Positions 8,504-16,913 of a stretch of DNA of 64,000 bases are shown here, piece after piece (position 1 is the stretch's first letter; every line of letters starts with the position of its first letter). The DNA is from Desulfosporosinus orientis DSM 765. Lineage in GTDB: Bacteria; Bacillota; Desulfitobacteriia; Desulfitobacteriales; Desulfitobacteriaceae. The translations under genes were made by a program, and so were the position numbers. Where the stretch lies: the NCBI RefSeq assembly GCF_000235605.1, contig NC_016584.1, positions 2,468,001 through 2,532,000 of the forward strand, in the 5' to 3' direction. The notes under the pieces were generated by a model. It did no database searches, had not been told where the DNA came from, and saw only the letters and a program-made list of their open reading frames with translations.

Positions 8504-9064
8504 TTATATAAGCGCTGGCGTTAGTACGAACAAAACATGAGTTGATTGGTCACTTTTATTAATAAAGCGATGCCTTACATTTGGAGGAATGCGAACGACA
8601 TCTCCTTCATCTAAAAAATACTCTAACCGCTCTAATTCCACAAATACTTGCCCTTTCATTACAACAGCAATTTCCTCTTTATTGGAATGTGAGTAATAGC
8701 TTTCTGTGGTACTGGCGTGTGCATTTAAATCCATCATTAAAAGTTCAATGTGCGCTTTCATAAAATCAGGTGTTAGCACGTCATATACAATGTGGTCGCT
8801 ATTTTCCCGGTAGACCTGTTTGCGATCCTTTTTTCTTGAAATAAGCGATTTGGTATCAATATCGTTAATAAATAGTGTATAAAGAGGAACGTTTAATGCA
8901 GTCGATAGCAACTCTAATACATTTAACGAGGGATTGGCTTCTCCTCGTTCAATTTGGCTAATTAACGATGTGCTGATTCCGGAATACTCGGAAAATTCTC
9001 GTATAGTCATTTCCCTTTTTTTTCTATAGCTTAAAAGCGTTTGACCTAAACGGTGATGGTTCAT
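8504..9064 (-). CDS. XRE-family regulator with cupin sensor domain
   Basis: The N-terminal helix-turn-helix (about 9-62; MTIREFSEYSGISTSLISQ, then ERGEANPS) is followed by a cupin barrel (about 100-185; HSNKEEIAVVMKGQ, then DEGDVVRIPPNVRHRF). This is the PuuR/SutR-type architecture that senses a small metabolite. The ATG at 9064 fits the AAAGGGGAA ribosome-binding site better than the GTG two codons earlier. It is divergent from the DMT exporter gene, which it probably controls. Base composition is lower in G+C than the bce region, suggesting separate origin. Confidence 0.88.
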   Translation of the reverse strand: MNHHRLGQTLLSYRKKREMTIREFSEYSGISTSLISQIERGEANPSLNVLELLSTALNVPLYTLFINDIDTKSLISRKKDRKQVYRENSDHIVYDVLTPDFMKAHIELLMMDLNAHASTTESYYSHSNKEEIAVVMKGQVFVELERLEYFLDEGDVVRIPPNVRHRFINKSDQSTHVLFVLTPALI

Positions 9065-9232
9065 GAACACTTCCCCTTTCCAGTATAATACGGTTTTTTA
9101 ACGATTTGTGCTGACATAATGGAAACACATATTAAAGCTGTTCTTTCACGAGTGACCGTATTATAATTATTTTGTAAACTATATTGTATCACGTATTTTA
9201 TATAGTACAAAGAGAATAAGGAGATAAATAAT

Positions 9233-10147
9233 TTGAAAGCTAAAGCTGGTATTTTCTTGTCATTGTTAATTGGCGTTTTTTCATTGTCTACTTCCGCTAT
9301 TTTTGTGAGATTAGCAAGTGCTTCTGCTGCTATTACAGCCTTTTATCGTTTGCTTTTTACATTGCTGATACTTTTACCTTTTTTGCTACTAAGCAAAAAA
9401 AATAGAACTGTATTGTTTGGCTTATCAAAAAAGCAATGGATTTTGGGCTTTTCTTCCGGTCTGCTTTTAGCCATTCATTATGTGTTATGGTTTGAATCAT
9501 TGAACTACACATCTGTTGCCAGTTCGACTGCTCTAGTAACATTACAGCCTCTCTTCTCGATAATGTTGGGATATTTATTTCTTAAAGAGTGTTTAGGAAG
9601 ATTAACATTTCTTGGTTGCGTTATTTCTATAGCTGGTTGTTTTATTATAGGTTGGGGAGATTTTCAAACGAGTTATAGGGCGTTATTAGGTGACTTATTA
9701 GCTCTTTTGGCTGCGGCAATTATTAGTATCTATTTTTTTATCGGGCAGATAGTTCGAAGAGATACTCCTCTAATTCCATATTCCGTAACAGGCTACTTGA
9801 GTAGTGTTGTATTTTTAGGACTATATGCTTTAATTCAGCAAAATTCTTTTACTCATTACCCCATATCAACGTGGAGAGCGTTTTTAGGACTAGCCTTAAT
9901 TTCAACAATTTGTGGTCAACTCATTTTTAATTTGTTATTAAAGTGGGTATCAGCCACAACTATATCAATGAGTATCTTGGGCGAACCTATTGGAACCTGC
10001 ATTTTAGCGTATTTTGTTTTAAATGAAGCAATTAATTTTCAACAAGGTGTAGGTATTGCCATAATTATAGTAGGTTTAATAATATTTTTTCTGCCTATAA
10101 AAGCAATAGTGGAAAACAGGGAAATCAGTAGCAGCCTTACGAAATAA
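9233..10147 (+). CDS. EamA/DMT-family metabolite exporter
   Basis: A 304-residue membrane protein with ten predicted helices and two EamA halves (first from STSAIFVRLASASAAITAFYR in pieces, second from about residue 155). Drug/metabolite transporters of this type export amino acids or other metabolites. The TTG start is preceded by AAGGAG. It is AT-rich, like the divergent cupin-XRE regulator at 8504-9064; the shared intergenic region suggests a regulator-exporter pair. Substrate unknown. Confidence 0.88.
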   Translation: MKAKAGIFLSLLIGVFSLSTSAIFVRLASASAAITAFYRLLFTLLILLPFLLLSKKNRTVLFGLSKKQWILGFSSGLLLAIHYVLWFESLNYTSVASSTALVTLQPLFSIMLGYLFLKECLGRLTFLGCVISIAGCFIIGWGDFQTSYRALLGDLLALLAAAIISIYFFIGQIVRRDTPLIPYSVTGYLSSVVFLGLYALIQQNSFTHYPISTWRAFLGLALISTICGQLIFNLLLKWVSATTISMSILGEPIGTCILAYFVLNEAINFQQGVGIAIIIVGLIIFFLPIKAIVENREISSSLTK

Positions 10148-10263
10148 CATGGGCAAGGTATTCATTGCCAACACTTATCCTGTCAAATATACCAAAACGA
10201 TAGGCTTAACTTGCAGAGTGGTAGCAAAAATATAAAAAGATAAACACACAGGAGGTACAGAAA

Positions 10264-10623
10264 ATGGATAAGATTAATTTAGAAGATAAATTTAGGCTTT
10301 TCATGGAATACTGGAGTCCTAAGATTATTGGAGAACTAAATGATTCTTATGTGAAAATTGCTAAGTTTAAAGGTGAATTTACTTGGCATATTCATGACAA
10401 CGAAGATGAAATGTTCTATGTAGTAAAAGGTGTATTAACAGTAAAATTCAGAGATAAAGACATATGCTTGCAGGAGGGTGAAACTATTATCATTCCGAAG
10501 GGGATTGAGCATATGCCCGTTGCTATCGAAGAAGTTCATGTGCTTTTAATTGAACCCAAAAGTACGTTGAACACTGGCAATATCGTAAACGATAAGACCG
10601 TTGAAAAGCTTGAAAGAATATGA
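10264..10623 (+). CDS. Small cupin-domain protein
   Basis: A 119-residue single cupin. It has the two conserved motifs: GEFTWHIHDNEDEMFYV with metal-binding His/Glu residues, and GETIIIPKGIEHMPVA. GGAGG precedes the ATG. It belongs to the mannose-6-phosphate-isomerase-like or auxin-binding-like cupins of unknown substrate. A terminator follows. Confidence 0.85.
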   Translation: MDKINLEDKFRLFMEYWSPKIIGELNDSYVKIAKFKGEFTWHIHDNEDEMFYVVKGVLTVKFRDKDICLQEGETIIIPKGIEHMPVAIEEVHVLLIEPKSTLNTGNIVNDKTVEKLERI

Positions 10624-10650
10624 CAAGGCAACAAATGCGTCCGTCGTAAA

Positions 10651-10680
10651 AAGACAAGGGAACGGTTCTCTTGTCTTATA
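10651..10680 (+). terminator. Terminator after the cupin gene
   Basis: AAGACAAG pairs with CTTGTCTT around a short loop, followed by a weak AT run. It may be partly effective. Confidence 0.6.
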
Positions 10681-10874
10681 AACAAAACCAACGGGGGTTT
10701 TTTTTCAACGAAGCCCCTCAATTTTTTATGTACTTTTAGGGTTGCCCAGCCGTTTGTATTGTAAATAGAACGTATGTTTGTCATAATACAAATGAGAGCA
10801 TATCCGTTAGAGAAATATAGTCCTTATCTTCGTTTATGATATATTAAATTCTCTATCATTAGCAGGAGGATTTT

Positions 10875-11771
10875 ATGCAGATAAACCGGTTATTTGAGTT
10901 AATATATATACTTTTGGAAAAGCATACTGTAACCGCTGCAGAGTTTGCCGAGCGTTTTGAGGTGTCGGTGAGAACCATATATCGTGATGTTGAAACGCTT
11001 TCACAGGCAGGTGTACCTATTTATATGAGGAAGGGCAAGGGTGGCGGCATATCCCTTTTGCCGGACTTTATCCTAAATAAAACATTCTTCACCGAGGAAG
11101 AAAAAAGCGAAATTCTCTCCTCTATGCGGGCGTTCGGCGCGGTAAGTCTTGTGAATAACCAAACGGCGCTTGATAAGCTTAGCAGTATGCTGGGCGGACA
11201 AAACGCGGACTGGATTGAAGTTGATTTTTCCTCTTGGGGCTATTTTGAAAATGATGTGAAGTATTTTTCCATGCTGAAAACCGCAATTATCGAAAAATAT
11301 GTTGTCACCTTCCTTTACGCAAGCGGAAAGGCTGAAAAACTGTCTCGTGAGGTTATGCCGCTAAAAATGGTGTTCAAAGGGGCGGCGTGGTATCTTTACG
11401 GTTTTTGCACCATGCGCAAAAATTACCGCTTTTTTAAACTGAGAAGAATCACTGAGCTTTTTGTAACACAAAAGCGTTTTGACATGAAAGCCCCTGTCAA
11501 GGTGCTGGGGGAGCAAAAATTTGATAGTATGTTTTTCATAAAGACAAAGATGCTGATCTCAAAAGAGATGGCATTTCGGGTTTATGATGAAATCAGCCGT
11601 TATGAATTAACTGAAACCGGCGATTTTATATGCGAGCTCTATTTACCCGATATTGGTACGGCTTGTACTTATGCAGCTTCCTTCGGCGAGCACTGTATTA
11701 TCCTTTCTCCTGACGAAGCCATTTCCGAGTTGAAACGCAGATTGGAAAATTCCTTAAGTAATTACTTATAA
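10875..11771 (+). CDS. HTH-WYL transcriptional regulator
   Basis: DeoR-type winged helix at the N-terminus (about 1-55; TAAEFAERFEVSVRTIYRD, then SQAGVPI) followed by a WYL domain (about 130-290). The WYL residues appear as AAWYLYGFC. Such regulators bind a small ligand or nucleic acid and usually control neighbouring genes. The next gene encodes a GyrI-like ligand-binding protein 73 bases downstream. GCAGGAGG precedes the ATG. Confidence 0.88.
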   Translation: MQINRLFELIYILLEKHTVTAAEFAERFEVSVRTIYRDVETLSQAGVPIYMRKGKGGGISLLPDFILNKTFFTEEEKSEILSSMRAFGAVSLVNNQTALDKLSSMLGGQNADWIEVDFSSWGYFENDVKYFSMLKTAIIEKYVVTFLYASGKAEKLSREVMPLKMVFKGAAWYLYGFCTMRKNYRFFKLRRITELFVTQKRFDMKAPVKVLGEQKFDSMFFIKTKMLISKEMAFRVYDEISRYELTETGDFICELYLPDIGTACTYAASFGEHCIILSPDEAISELKRRLENSLSNYL

Positions 11772-11844
11772 TATGACACTATGTTGTCATATTATTTCAT
11801 TTATACTGTGTTTATCCTACAAAATATGAAAAGAGGTAATTATA

Positions 11845-12285
11845 ATGAATTATGAAATCGTTACACTGAAAGAGAAAATTGTAGTAGGTATAGGCGCAAA
11901 AACAGGTAATAATGACCCCGACTGCTCAAAAATCATCGGTGGCTTATGGCAAAAGTTTATGGGCGATGGCATTTTGGAATCCATAAAGAACAAAGTGAAT
12001 GCTTATTGTATCGGGCTTTATTCTGATTATGATGACACTTCCTATTATGTTACCGTTGGCTGTGAGGTTACGAAAAACGGCAACCCCGAGTTGACCGAAA
12101 AACGAATTGTCACCGGACAATATGCTGTGTTCAGTGTTAAAGGCGATGTTGTAAAGGACGTGGCGGATGCATGGGAGAAAATCTGGGCTATGCCTTTAGA
12201 CAGAAGTTTTTCTGGCGATTTTGAAGAATATCTGAGTAACGATAACGGCGTTGCAGACATTAACATTTACATTGCGCTAAAATAA
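11845..12285 (+). CDS. GyrI-like effector-binding domain protein
   Basis: A 146-residue stand-alone AraC/GyrI effector-binding domain (MNYEIVTLKEKIVVGIGAKT, then ending DFEEYLSNDN and a D-x-N-I-Y-I-A strand). The fold binds hydrophobic drug-like molecules or sequesters gyrase inhibitors. AAGAGG precedes the ATG. It is probably co-expressed with the WYL regulator upstream. Confidence 0.85.
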   Translation: MNYEIVTLKEKIVVGIGAKTGNNDPDCSKIIGGLWQKFMGDGILESIKNKVNAYCIGLYSDYDDTSYYVTVGCEVTKNGNPELTEKRIVTGQYAVFSVKGDVVKDVADAWEKIWAMPLDRSFSGDFEEYLSNDNGVADINIYIALK

Positions 12286-12510
12286 GGAGTTGAGTACACG
12301 GCTAAGTGTGCGAATCGGTCACAAAGAAAAAGGCGCATATCGCAATATAGGAGCGGCATCTTTTTTACCTAACTGCTCATCATTTTAGGTCGAAAAATGA
12401 TGCCATGCGGTCAAAGTAGCATGACATCGGCTTTTTTCCAGGGTAATCCCCCCATTCTGACTGACCAGCCGACACAACGCTCAGCCGCAAAATATTGGAG
12501 TGTTTTAAAA

Positions 12511-12830
12511 GAAATATAATCCCAATACGATGAGAAGGCCGTCGCTAAATAATGTAATATAGCGGCTCCGGCCAAAGGCTTTACTTAAAAGTGAGGCTCC
12601 ATGCTCCTACAGCTGGTTCACCATTCGGCATAAAACTCTAAAAAAGTCAATTTCCCAGATTTTTGAGGCCTTGGAAATCAATCATTGGTTGATTGGTTGG
12701 GTGGAATTCCGAAGGGCTTGAGAATCTGGGAATTATTATTATGGAGAAAATGGCAACCATTAGTATGATTAGGACCTTGTTTTTTGCCTTTACCATTTAC
12801 ACCTTTATCATTTGCTGGACTTACAACGTT
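12511..12830 (-). pseudogene. Decayed partial copy of the Trx-CcdA gene
   Basis: This stretch matches, in order and orientation, three separated pieces of the 19.2-20.3 kb locus: the CcdA 3' end, a short internal CcdA piece, then the thioredoxin active-site region with promoter. Two internal deletions joined them, one at a shared GGCT. On the minus strand the active site reads W-(UGA)-T-S-C, so the UGA is retained even here. It cannot encode a protein. The rest of 12286-13000 shows nothing else supportable. Confidence 0.8.
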
Positions 12831-13004
12831 GATAAGAAGATTCGTGGACTGGCATTTTTAAAATGATGAACAGACATTTCGTTTCGTTTTATCCTCTCTA
12901 AATAGACATAATTGTAAAATTGGTTTGATAATCGTCTTTGCCTTATATATCTGATGCTTGAAGAAGCAGATAGTTATCAATATAATGTACTCGTATCTAT
13001 ATAT

Positions 13005-13035
13005 AGACTATAGTTTAATAATGGACTTTAGTCCA
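13005..13035 (+). promoter_or_regulatory. GACT/AGTC operator upstream of the enoate reductase
   Basis: TGGACTTTAGTCCA (13022-13035) is a dyad with a TT centre. A related half-site pattern (TAGACTATAGT) lies just upstream. Near-identical dyads occur at 15742-15776 between the TetR-type regulator and the EFR1 gene, so one regulator probably binds both. Confidence 0.65.
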
Positions 13036-13065
13036 AGGATCAGTAATTGAAAGGAGCGAATATTA

Positions 13066-14985
13066 ATGAACAAATTCAGACATTATATGGCCCCCATAAG
13101 GATTGGAAGCCTTGAGCTGAGAAACAGGGGAGTTATGCCCGCCATGGTTACAAATTACTGCAACGGGAACGGCTCGGTGACCAACCGTCTCATTGCTTAT
13201 CATGAAGCGCGTGCCAAAGGCGGTGTCGGGTTAATTATCGTTGAAGCCGCGTACATTGATTGGGCCGGCAAAGGATTTCCCAATCAAATCGGTATTGACA
13301 GTGACGCGCTCATTCCGGGACTCAAAAGATTAGCGGAGCATGTTCATCGTCACGGTGCAAAAATCGCCATACAGCTACATCACGCCGGTCGCCAGGCCGA
13401 CCTGAGAGTGACAGGGACGGATGTTGTGGGACCATCTGCGATTCCCTGTCCCGTGATAAAGGCAATGCCGAGGGAGTTGACTGTTGATGAGATTAAAGAA
13501 GTGGTAAACAAATATGCCATGGCGGCTGAGCGCGCCAAGAAAGCAGGCTTCGATGCGGTTGAGCTCCACGGCACGCACGGTTATATCCTCAATCAGTTTC
13601 TTTCTCCTCTCAGCAACCACAGAACCGATGAATACGGTGGCAGCGCTGAAAAAAGAATGAAATTCCCATTAGAGGTCATTGCTGCCGTCCGAAAATGCGT
13701 GGGCAAAGATTACCCCATCATTTATCGGATTGCTTCCGAAGAATTCTTACCCGGCGGACTGATGCTTAAGGACGCCGTCGCCTTTTCAAAAATATTAGTT
13801 GAGCATGGCGTTGACGCTCTCCATATTTCCGGGGGCACGTATGCATCGGACAGGAGTTCCAGCGGTTCCGACGATATTTTAGGCGTATACGTTGAAAATG
13901 CCTCGGAAATCAAGGAAGCCATCAATAATGCGATCCCGGTTCTCGTCGCCAACCGCATCAAAACGCCGAAGTTTGCCGAAGAAATTATTGAAAGCGGAAA
14001 GGCCGATCTCATCTCAGCCGGCCGCGCCGTACTTTGCGATGCCGATTATTACAATAAAATAGGGGAAGGACGTGAGGATGAAATCCGCACTTGCCTCAGC
14101 TGCAATCACTGTACCGGCGAATTAGTAAGCGGCTTTCCGGTCTCCTGTCTTTATAATCCCATGCTGGGGAAAGAACTGGATTATGATTTAGGGGTGAGGG
14201 CTCGGGAAAAGAAAAAGGTTCTCGTTGTTGGCGGCGGGCCGGGCGGCATGGAAACCGCCTACATCGCAGCCAGCCGTGGCCACCGTGTTACGCTTTTTGA
14301 ACAAAATGACTACCTGGGTGGAAATTTGATCCCAGCGACAAAACCGCCATTCAAATCCGAAATGATGGCGGCTGTTGAATTCCTCTCACATATGCTGGAG
14401 AAGTACCATGTACAAGTAAAATTGCGTACTAAAGCCGGCATTGATGAGCTTAAAAGCGAAGATCCGGATGTCGTCATAGTCGCCAGCGGTTCAACGCCTA
14501 TCCTACCTAAAATCCCAGGCGTGGAGAAAGATTTTGTCTTCACGGCGGAAGATGTTTTAATGAATCGAAAAATTGTGGGTCAAAAAGTTCTTGTGATTGG
14601 CGGAGGCTCGGTCGGCGTGGAGACAGCCGAATTATTGGCCTCACAAAACAAAGAGGTCAGCGTTGTGGAGATGGCAGATGAAATTTTCGCCGATCTGTCG
14701 CCGGTACTGAAAGCCGGGATGATGGGACTCGTTGCTCAGTCCAAAATTCAGATCATGACGGGTGAGAAAGTTCTTGAAATCAGAGATCATGCCGTCGTTA
14801 CCAACAAGCAGACTCTTGTAAATATCGATTCGGTCATTCTTGCAATGGGATACAGGCCCAATAACGAACTTGCGCAGCAATTGCAGGAGGCCAATATAAA
14901 CTGTCAGGTAATCGGCGACGCCGTTAAGCCCAGAAAAATTGTTCAGGCGGTGACGGAGGGCTTTGAAGCTGCCTATAATCTTTAA
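13066..14985 (+). CDS. Old-yellow-enzyme 2-enoate / 2,4-dienoyl-CoA reductase-like protein
   Basis: A 639-residue three-domain oxidoreductase. Residues about 1-340 form the FMN-binding TIM barrel with the H-x2-N-type HGTHGYILNQFLSPLSN segment. The 4Fe-4S ligands are C343-x2-C346-x2-C349 and a further Cys near 361 (SCLYNP). Residues about 385-639 form the FAD/NAD(P)H module with GGGPGGMETA and a second GGGSVGVETAE Rossmann loop. The family reduces activated alkenes with electrons from NAD(P)H (FadH, enoate reductase, bile-acid BaiCD/BaiH). AAGGAG precedes the ATG. Regulation by the neighbouring TetR protein is suggested by shared operators. The exact substrate is not predictable. Confidence 0.9.
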   Translation: MNKFRHYMAPIRIGSLELRNRGVMPAMVTNYCNGNGSVTNRLIAYHEARAKGGVGLIIVEAAYIDWAGKGFPNQIGIDSDALIPGLKRLAEHVHRHGAKIAIQLHHAGRQADLRVTGTDVVGPSAIPCPVIKAMPRELTVDEIKEVVNKYAMAAERAKKAGFDAVELHGTHGYILNQFLSPLSNHRTDEYGGSAEKRMKFPLEVIAAVRKCVGKDYPIIYRIASEEFLPGGLMLKDAVAFSKILVEHGVDALHISGGTYASDRSSSGSDDILGVYVENASEIKEAINNAIPVLVANRIKTPKFAEEIIESGKADLISAGRAVLCDADYYNKIGEGREDEIRTCLSCNHCTGELVSGFPVSCLYNPMLGKELDYDLGVRAREKKKVLVVGGGPGGMETAYIAASRGHRVTLFEQNDYLGGNLIPATKPPFKSEMMAAVEFLSHMLEKYHVQVKLRTKAGIDELKSEDPDVVIVASGSTPILPKIPGVEKDFVFTAEDVLMNRKIVGQKVLVIGGGSVGVETAELLASQNKEVSVVEMADEIFADLSPVLKAGMMGLVAQSKIQIMTGEKVLEIRDHAVVTNKQTLVNIDSVILAMGYRPNNELAQQLQEANINCQVIGDAVKPRKIVQAVTEGFEAAYNL

Positions 14986-15021
14986 AAGCAGAAGCTGTGA
15001 TAAGAGACGGATATAAAGATC

Positions 15022-15053
15022 GTGCCCTTCGCTCCGATAGGAGCGAAGGGCAC
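15022..15053. terminator. Bidirectional hairpin between convergent genes
   Basis: GTGCCCTTCGCTCC pairs perfectly with GGAGCGAAGGGCAC around GATA. There is no long U tract, but its position between two convergent genes fits a shared transcription barrier. Confidence 0.6.
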
Positions 15054-15082
15054 TGCTCAGGCGGAAAGAGCCAATAAATTGT

Positions 15083-15643
15083 TTATGACAAAGGCGATTG
15101 CCGGCGATTGAATCCATTTCGAACTTTATCTGCCAATATTGATACAGTTTGGTGGTCAATTTCCGCAAATTCATATTGTTCAAGCAGACTTATGATGCCG
15201 CTAATGACAAAAGAAACCGTACATCTGCAAATCACGCTGTTTCGATCCTTGTCATCCGCTTTTTCCAACACTTTCACAATCATAAGGCTCTTCATTTTAC
15301 AGGAACTGAACGCAAGGCTTGGAGATTTAAGAAACGGCATGTAGAGGTTTTTATTTTTATCAAACATGCTCATGATGTTTTCAACGAAAATCTCAAACCT
15401 GTTAATGATGTCCTCAAAGCTGAATGGTTCGATCAATTTATTAAAGTCGTCGACAATCGTATCTCTTAAGCGGTCCGCGCAATCATAAATGTCCTTATAA
15501 TGCAGGTAAAAAGTGCTCTTATTGATATTTGCCGTTTCACATAAACTTTTTACCGTAATATTTTCCATGTTTTTTTCGGAAAGCAGTTTGGCAAAAGCGG
15601 CATGAATGGCGTTCTGTGTTTTTTTTATACGTCTATCTTCCAT
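15083..15643 (-). CDS. TetR/AcrR-family regulator
   Basis: A 186-residue regulator. The N-terminal helix-turn-helix (about 5-55) contains FAKLLSEKNMENITVKSL and INKSTFYLHYKD, the TetR recognition helix. The remainder is the helical ligand-binding domain. AAGGAGAGG precedes the ATG. It points at the enoate reductase gene on one side and is divergent from the EFR1 gene on the other. The GACT/AGTC dyads before both genes and in its own promoter region suggest it represses all three. Confidence 0.87.
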   Translation of the reverse strand: MEDRRIKKTQNAIHAAFAKLLSEKNMENITVKSLCETANINKSTFYLHYKDIYDCADRLRDTIVDDFNKLIEPFSFEDIINRFEIFVENIMSMFDKNKNLYMPFLKSPSLAFSSCKMKSLMIVKVLEKADDKDRNSVICRCTVSFVISGIISLLEQYEFAEIDHQTVSILADKVRNGFNRRQSPLS

Positions 15644-15741
15644 TTTTCCTCTCCTTAATAAACTTATTCATTGGATTCGTTGAATTATAGACATTAAACC
15701 GAAATATTGACGGTTGAAAAGCCGGGATCACATCAATATAA

Positions 15742-15776
15742 TAGACTTCAGTCTACAAATAAATAATAGTCTATTA
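15742..15776. promoter_or_regulatory. Two dyads in the TetR/EFR1 divergent promoter
   Basis: TAGACTTCAGTCTA (15742-15755) and TAATAGTCTATTA (15764-15776) sit between the divergent TetR and EFR1 genes and match the dyad before the enoate reductase (13022-13035). Confidence 0.65.
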
Positions 15777-15817
15777 ACTGGACGGTGTCAATAATTGTTC
15801 ATATAAGGAGCGTTATT

Positions 15818-16567
15818 ATGAAAATATTTTATTTTACCTCAACGGGAAATTCTTTGGCGATTGCGAAGAAATTCGAAGCTGAACTCTATTCCATACCTCA
15901 GGTGCTGAAGAGTAATACTGATGAATTTTCTGCCGATGCGGTAGGGATCATCTGCCCGGTCTATCATTTTGGTGTACCGGGCATTGTAAAAGACTTCTTA
16001 ACAACAGTTAACATTAATTCGCCCTATGTTTTTGCTTTATTGACATATGGGAACATGACGGGCAACGCGCCCGGCCATATCGATCAGCTGGCGTCTTCAA
16101 ATGGTATAACATTAAGCTACATCAATACAATTAAGATGGTAGACAACTTCCTGCCCGTTTTTGACATGGAAAAAGAGCGCCGGAAGCTAAAAGAATCGGA
16201 TGCGGAAATAAACCGTAAAATCAACGATATCCAGCAGCGAGTCAACCATAGAAAAATCAGCAAAAATCCATTTGTCATCATGAGCACGCCAATCATAAGA
16301 TCTGTGATGAAGGAAACCGGAATAGAGAAGAAGTTTTGTATTTCAAAAGACTGTACGGCCTGCGGAATCTGTCAAAAAGTATGCCCTAAAAATAATGTAA
16401 AGCTGGATAAAAGGCCGTATTTTGGAAATAACTGCTGTTCTTGCCTTGGCTGCGTTCATATGTGTCCCCAAAAGGCGATTACAATAAAAGGTGAAAAAAA
16501 TCCCAATGCCCGATTTAGAAACCCAGATGTCAGTTTGAAAGAAATAATAGAAGTCAATAATTTATAA
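15818..16567 (+). CDS. EFR1-family flavodoxin-ferredoxin fusion
   Basis: A 249-residue electron-transfer protein. The flavodoxin part begins with YFTSTGNSLAIAKK (FMN phosphate loop) and runs to about residue 150. The C-terminus has two 4Fe-4S sites: CTACGICQKVCPKNNV and CCSCLGCVHMCPQKAI. AAGGAG with good spacing selects the ATG at 15818 over an upstream one. It is a likely electron donor for the enoate reductase that shares its operators; this link is an inference. Confidence 0.88.
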   Translation: MKIFYFTSTGNSLAIAKKFEAELYSIPQVLKSNTDEFSADAVGIICPVYHFGVPGIVKDFLTTVNINSPYVFALLTYGNMTGNAPGHIDQLASSNGITLSYINTIKMVDNFLPVFDMEKERRKLKESDAEINRKINDIQQRVNHRKISKNPFVIMSTPIIRSVMKETGIEKKFCISKDCTACGICQKVCPKNNVKLDKRPYFGNNCCSCLGCVHMCPQKAITIKGEKNPNARFRNPDVSLKEIIEVNNL

Positions 16568-16913
16568 TCGAAAGGAAGATAACAAAAGGTATTAAGGTTA
16601 AAATAAACACTGATGAATAAAGAAAAGGTAAAACGAATAAATAAATTTATTAATAAGCAACGGCTGCGCCATCCTTCCGGATTCACCCAAAGGGCTTCTG
16701 GTACCGGATTTCTCCTTTTTAGCCAGCGTATGTACACCAGGACCGTATGTGTTTGACCAATTTTACCGAGCGGAAAAGCCCCTTAAATGATTAAGAGCGG
16801 AGGCAGGCTTTTAAGGTTTTGAAAATTTTTCCTTATACACCCACCTAAACTGAATAACTAATACGTATTACCCAATGTAATCCAAATAATTAACAAGAGG
16901 AGGTATTTAATTA
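16568..16913. other. Intergenic stretch before the Fn3 protein
   Basis: No gene seen. A perfect 12-bp palindrome TAATACGTATTA (16859-16870) lies about 45 bases before the next start codon and could be a regulator site. Confidence 0.4.
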
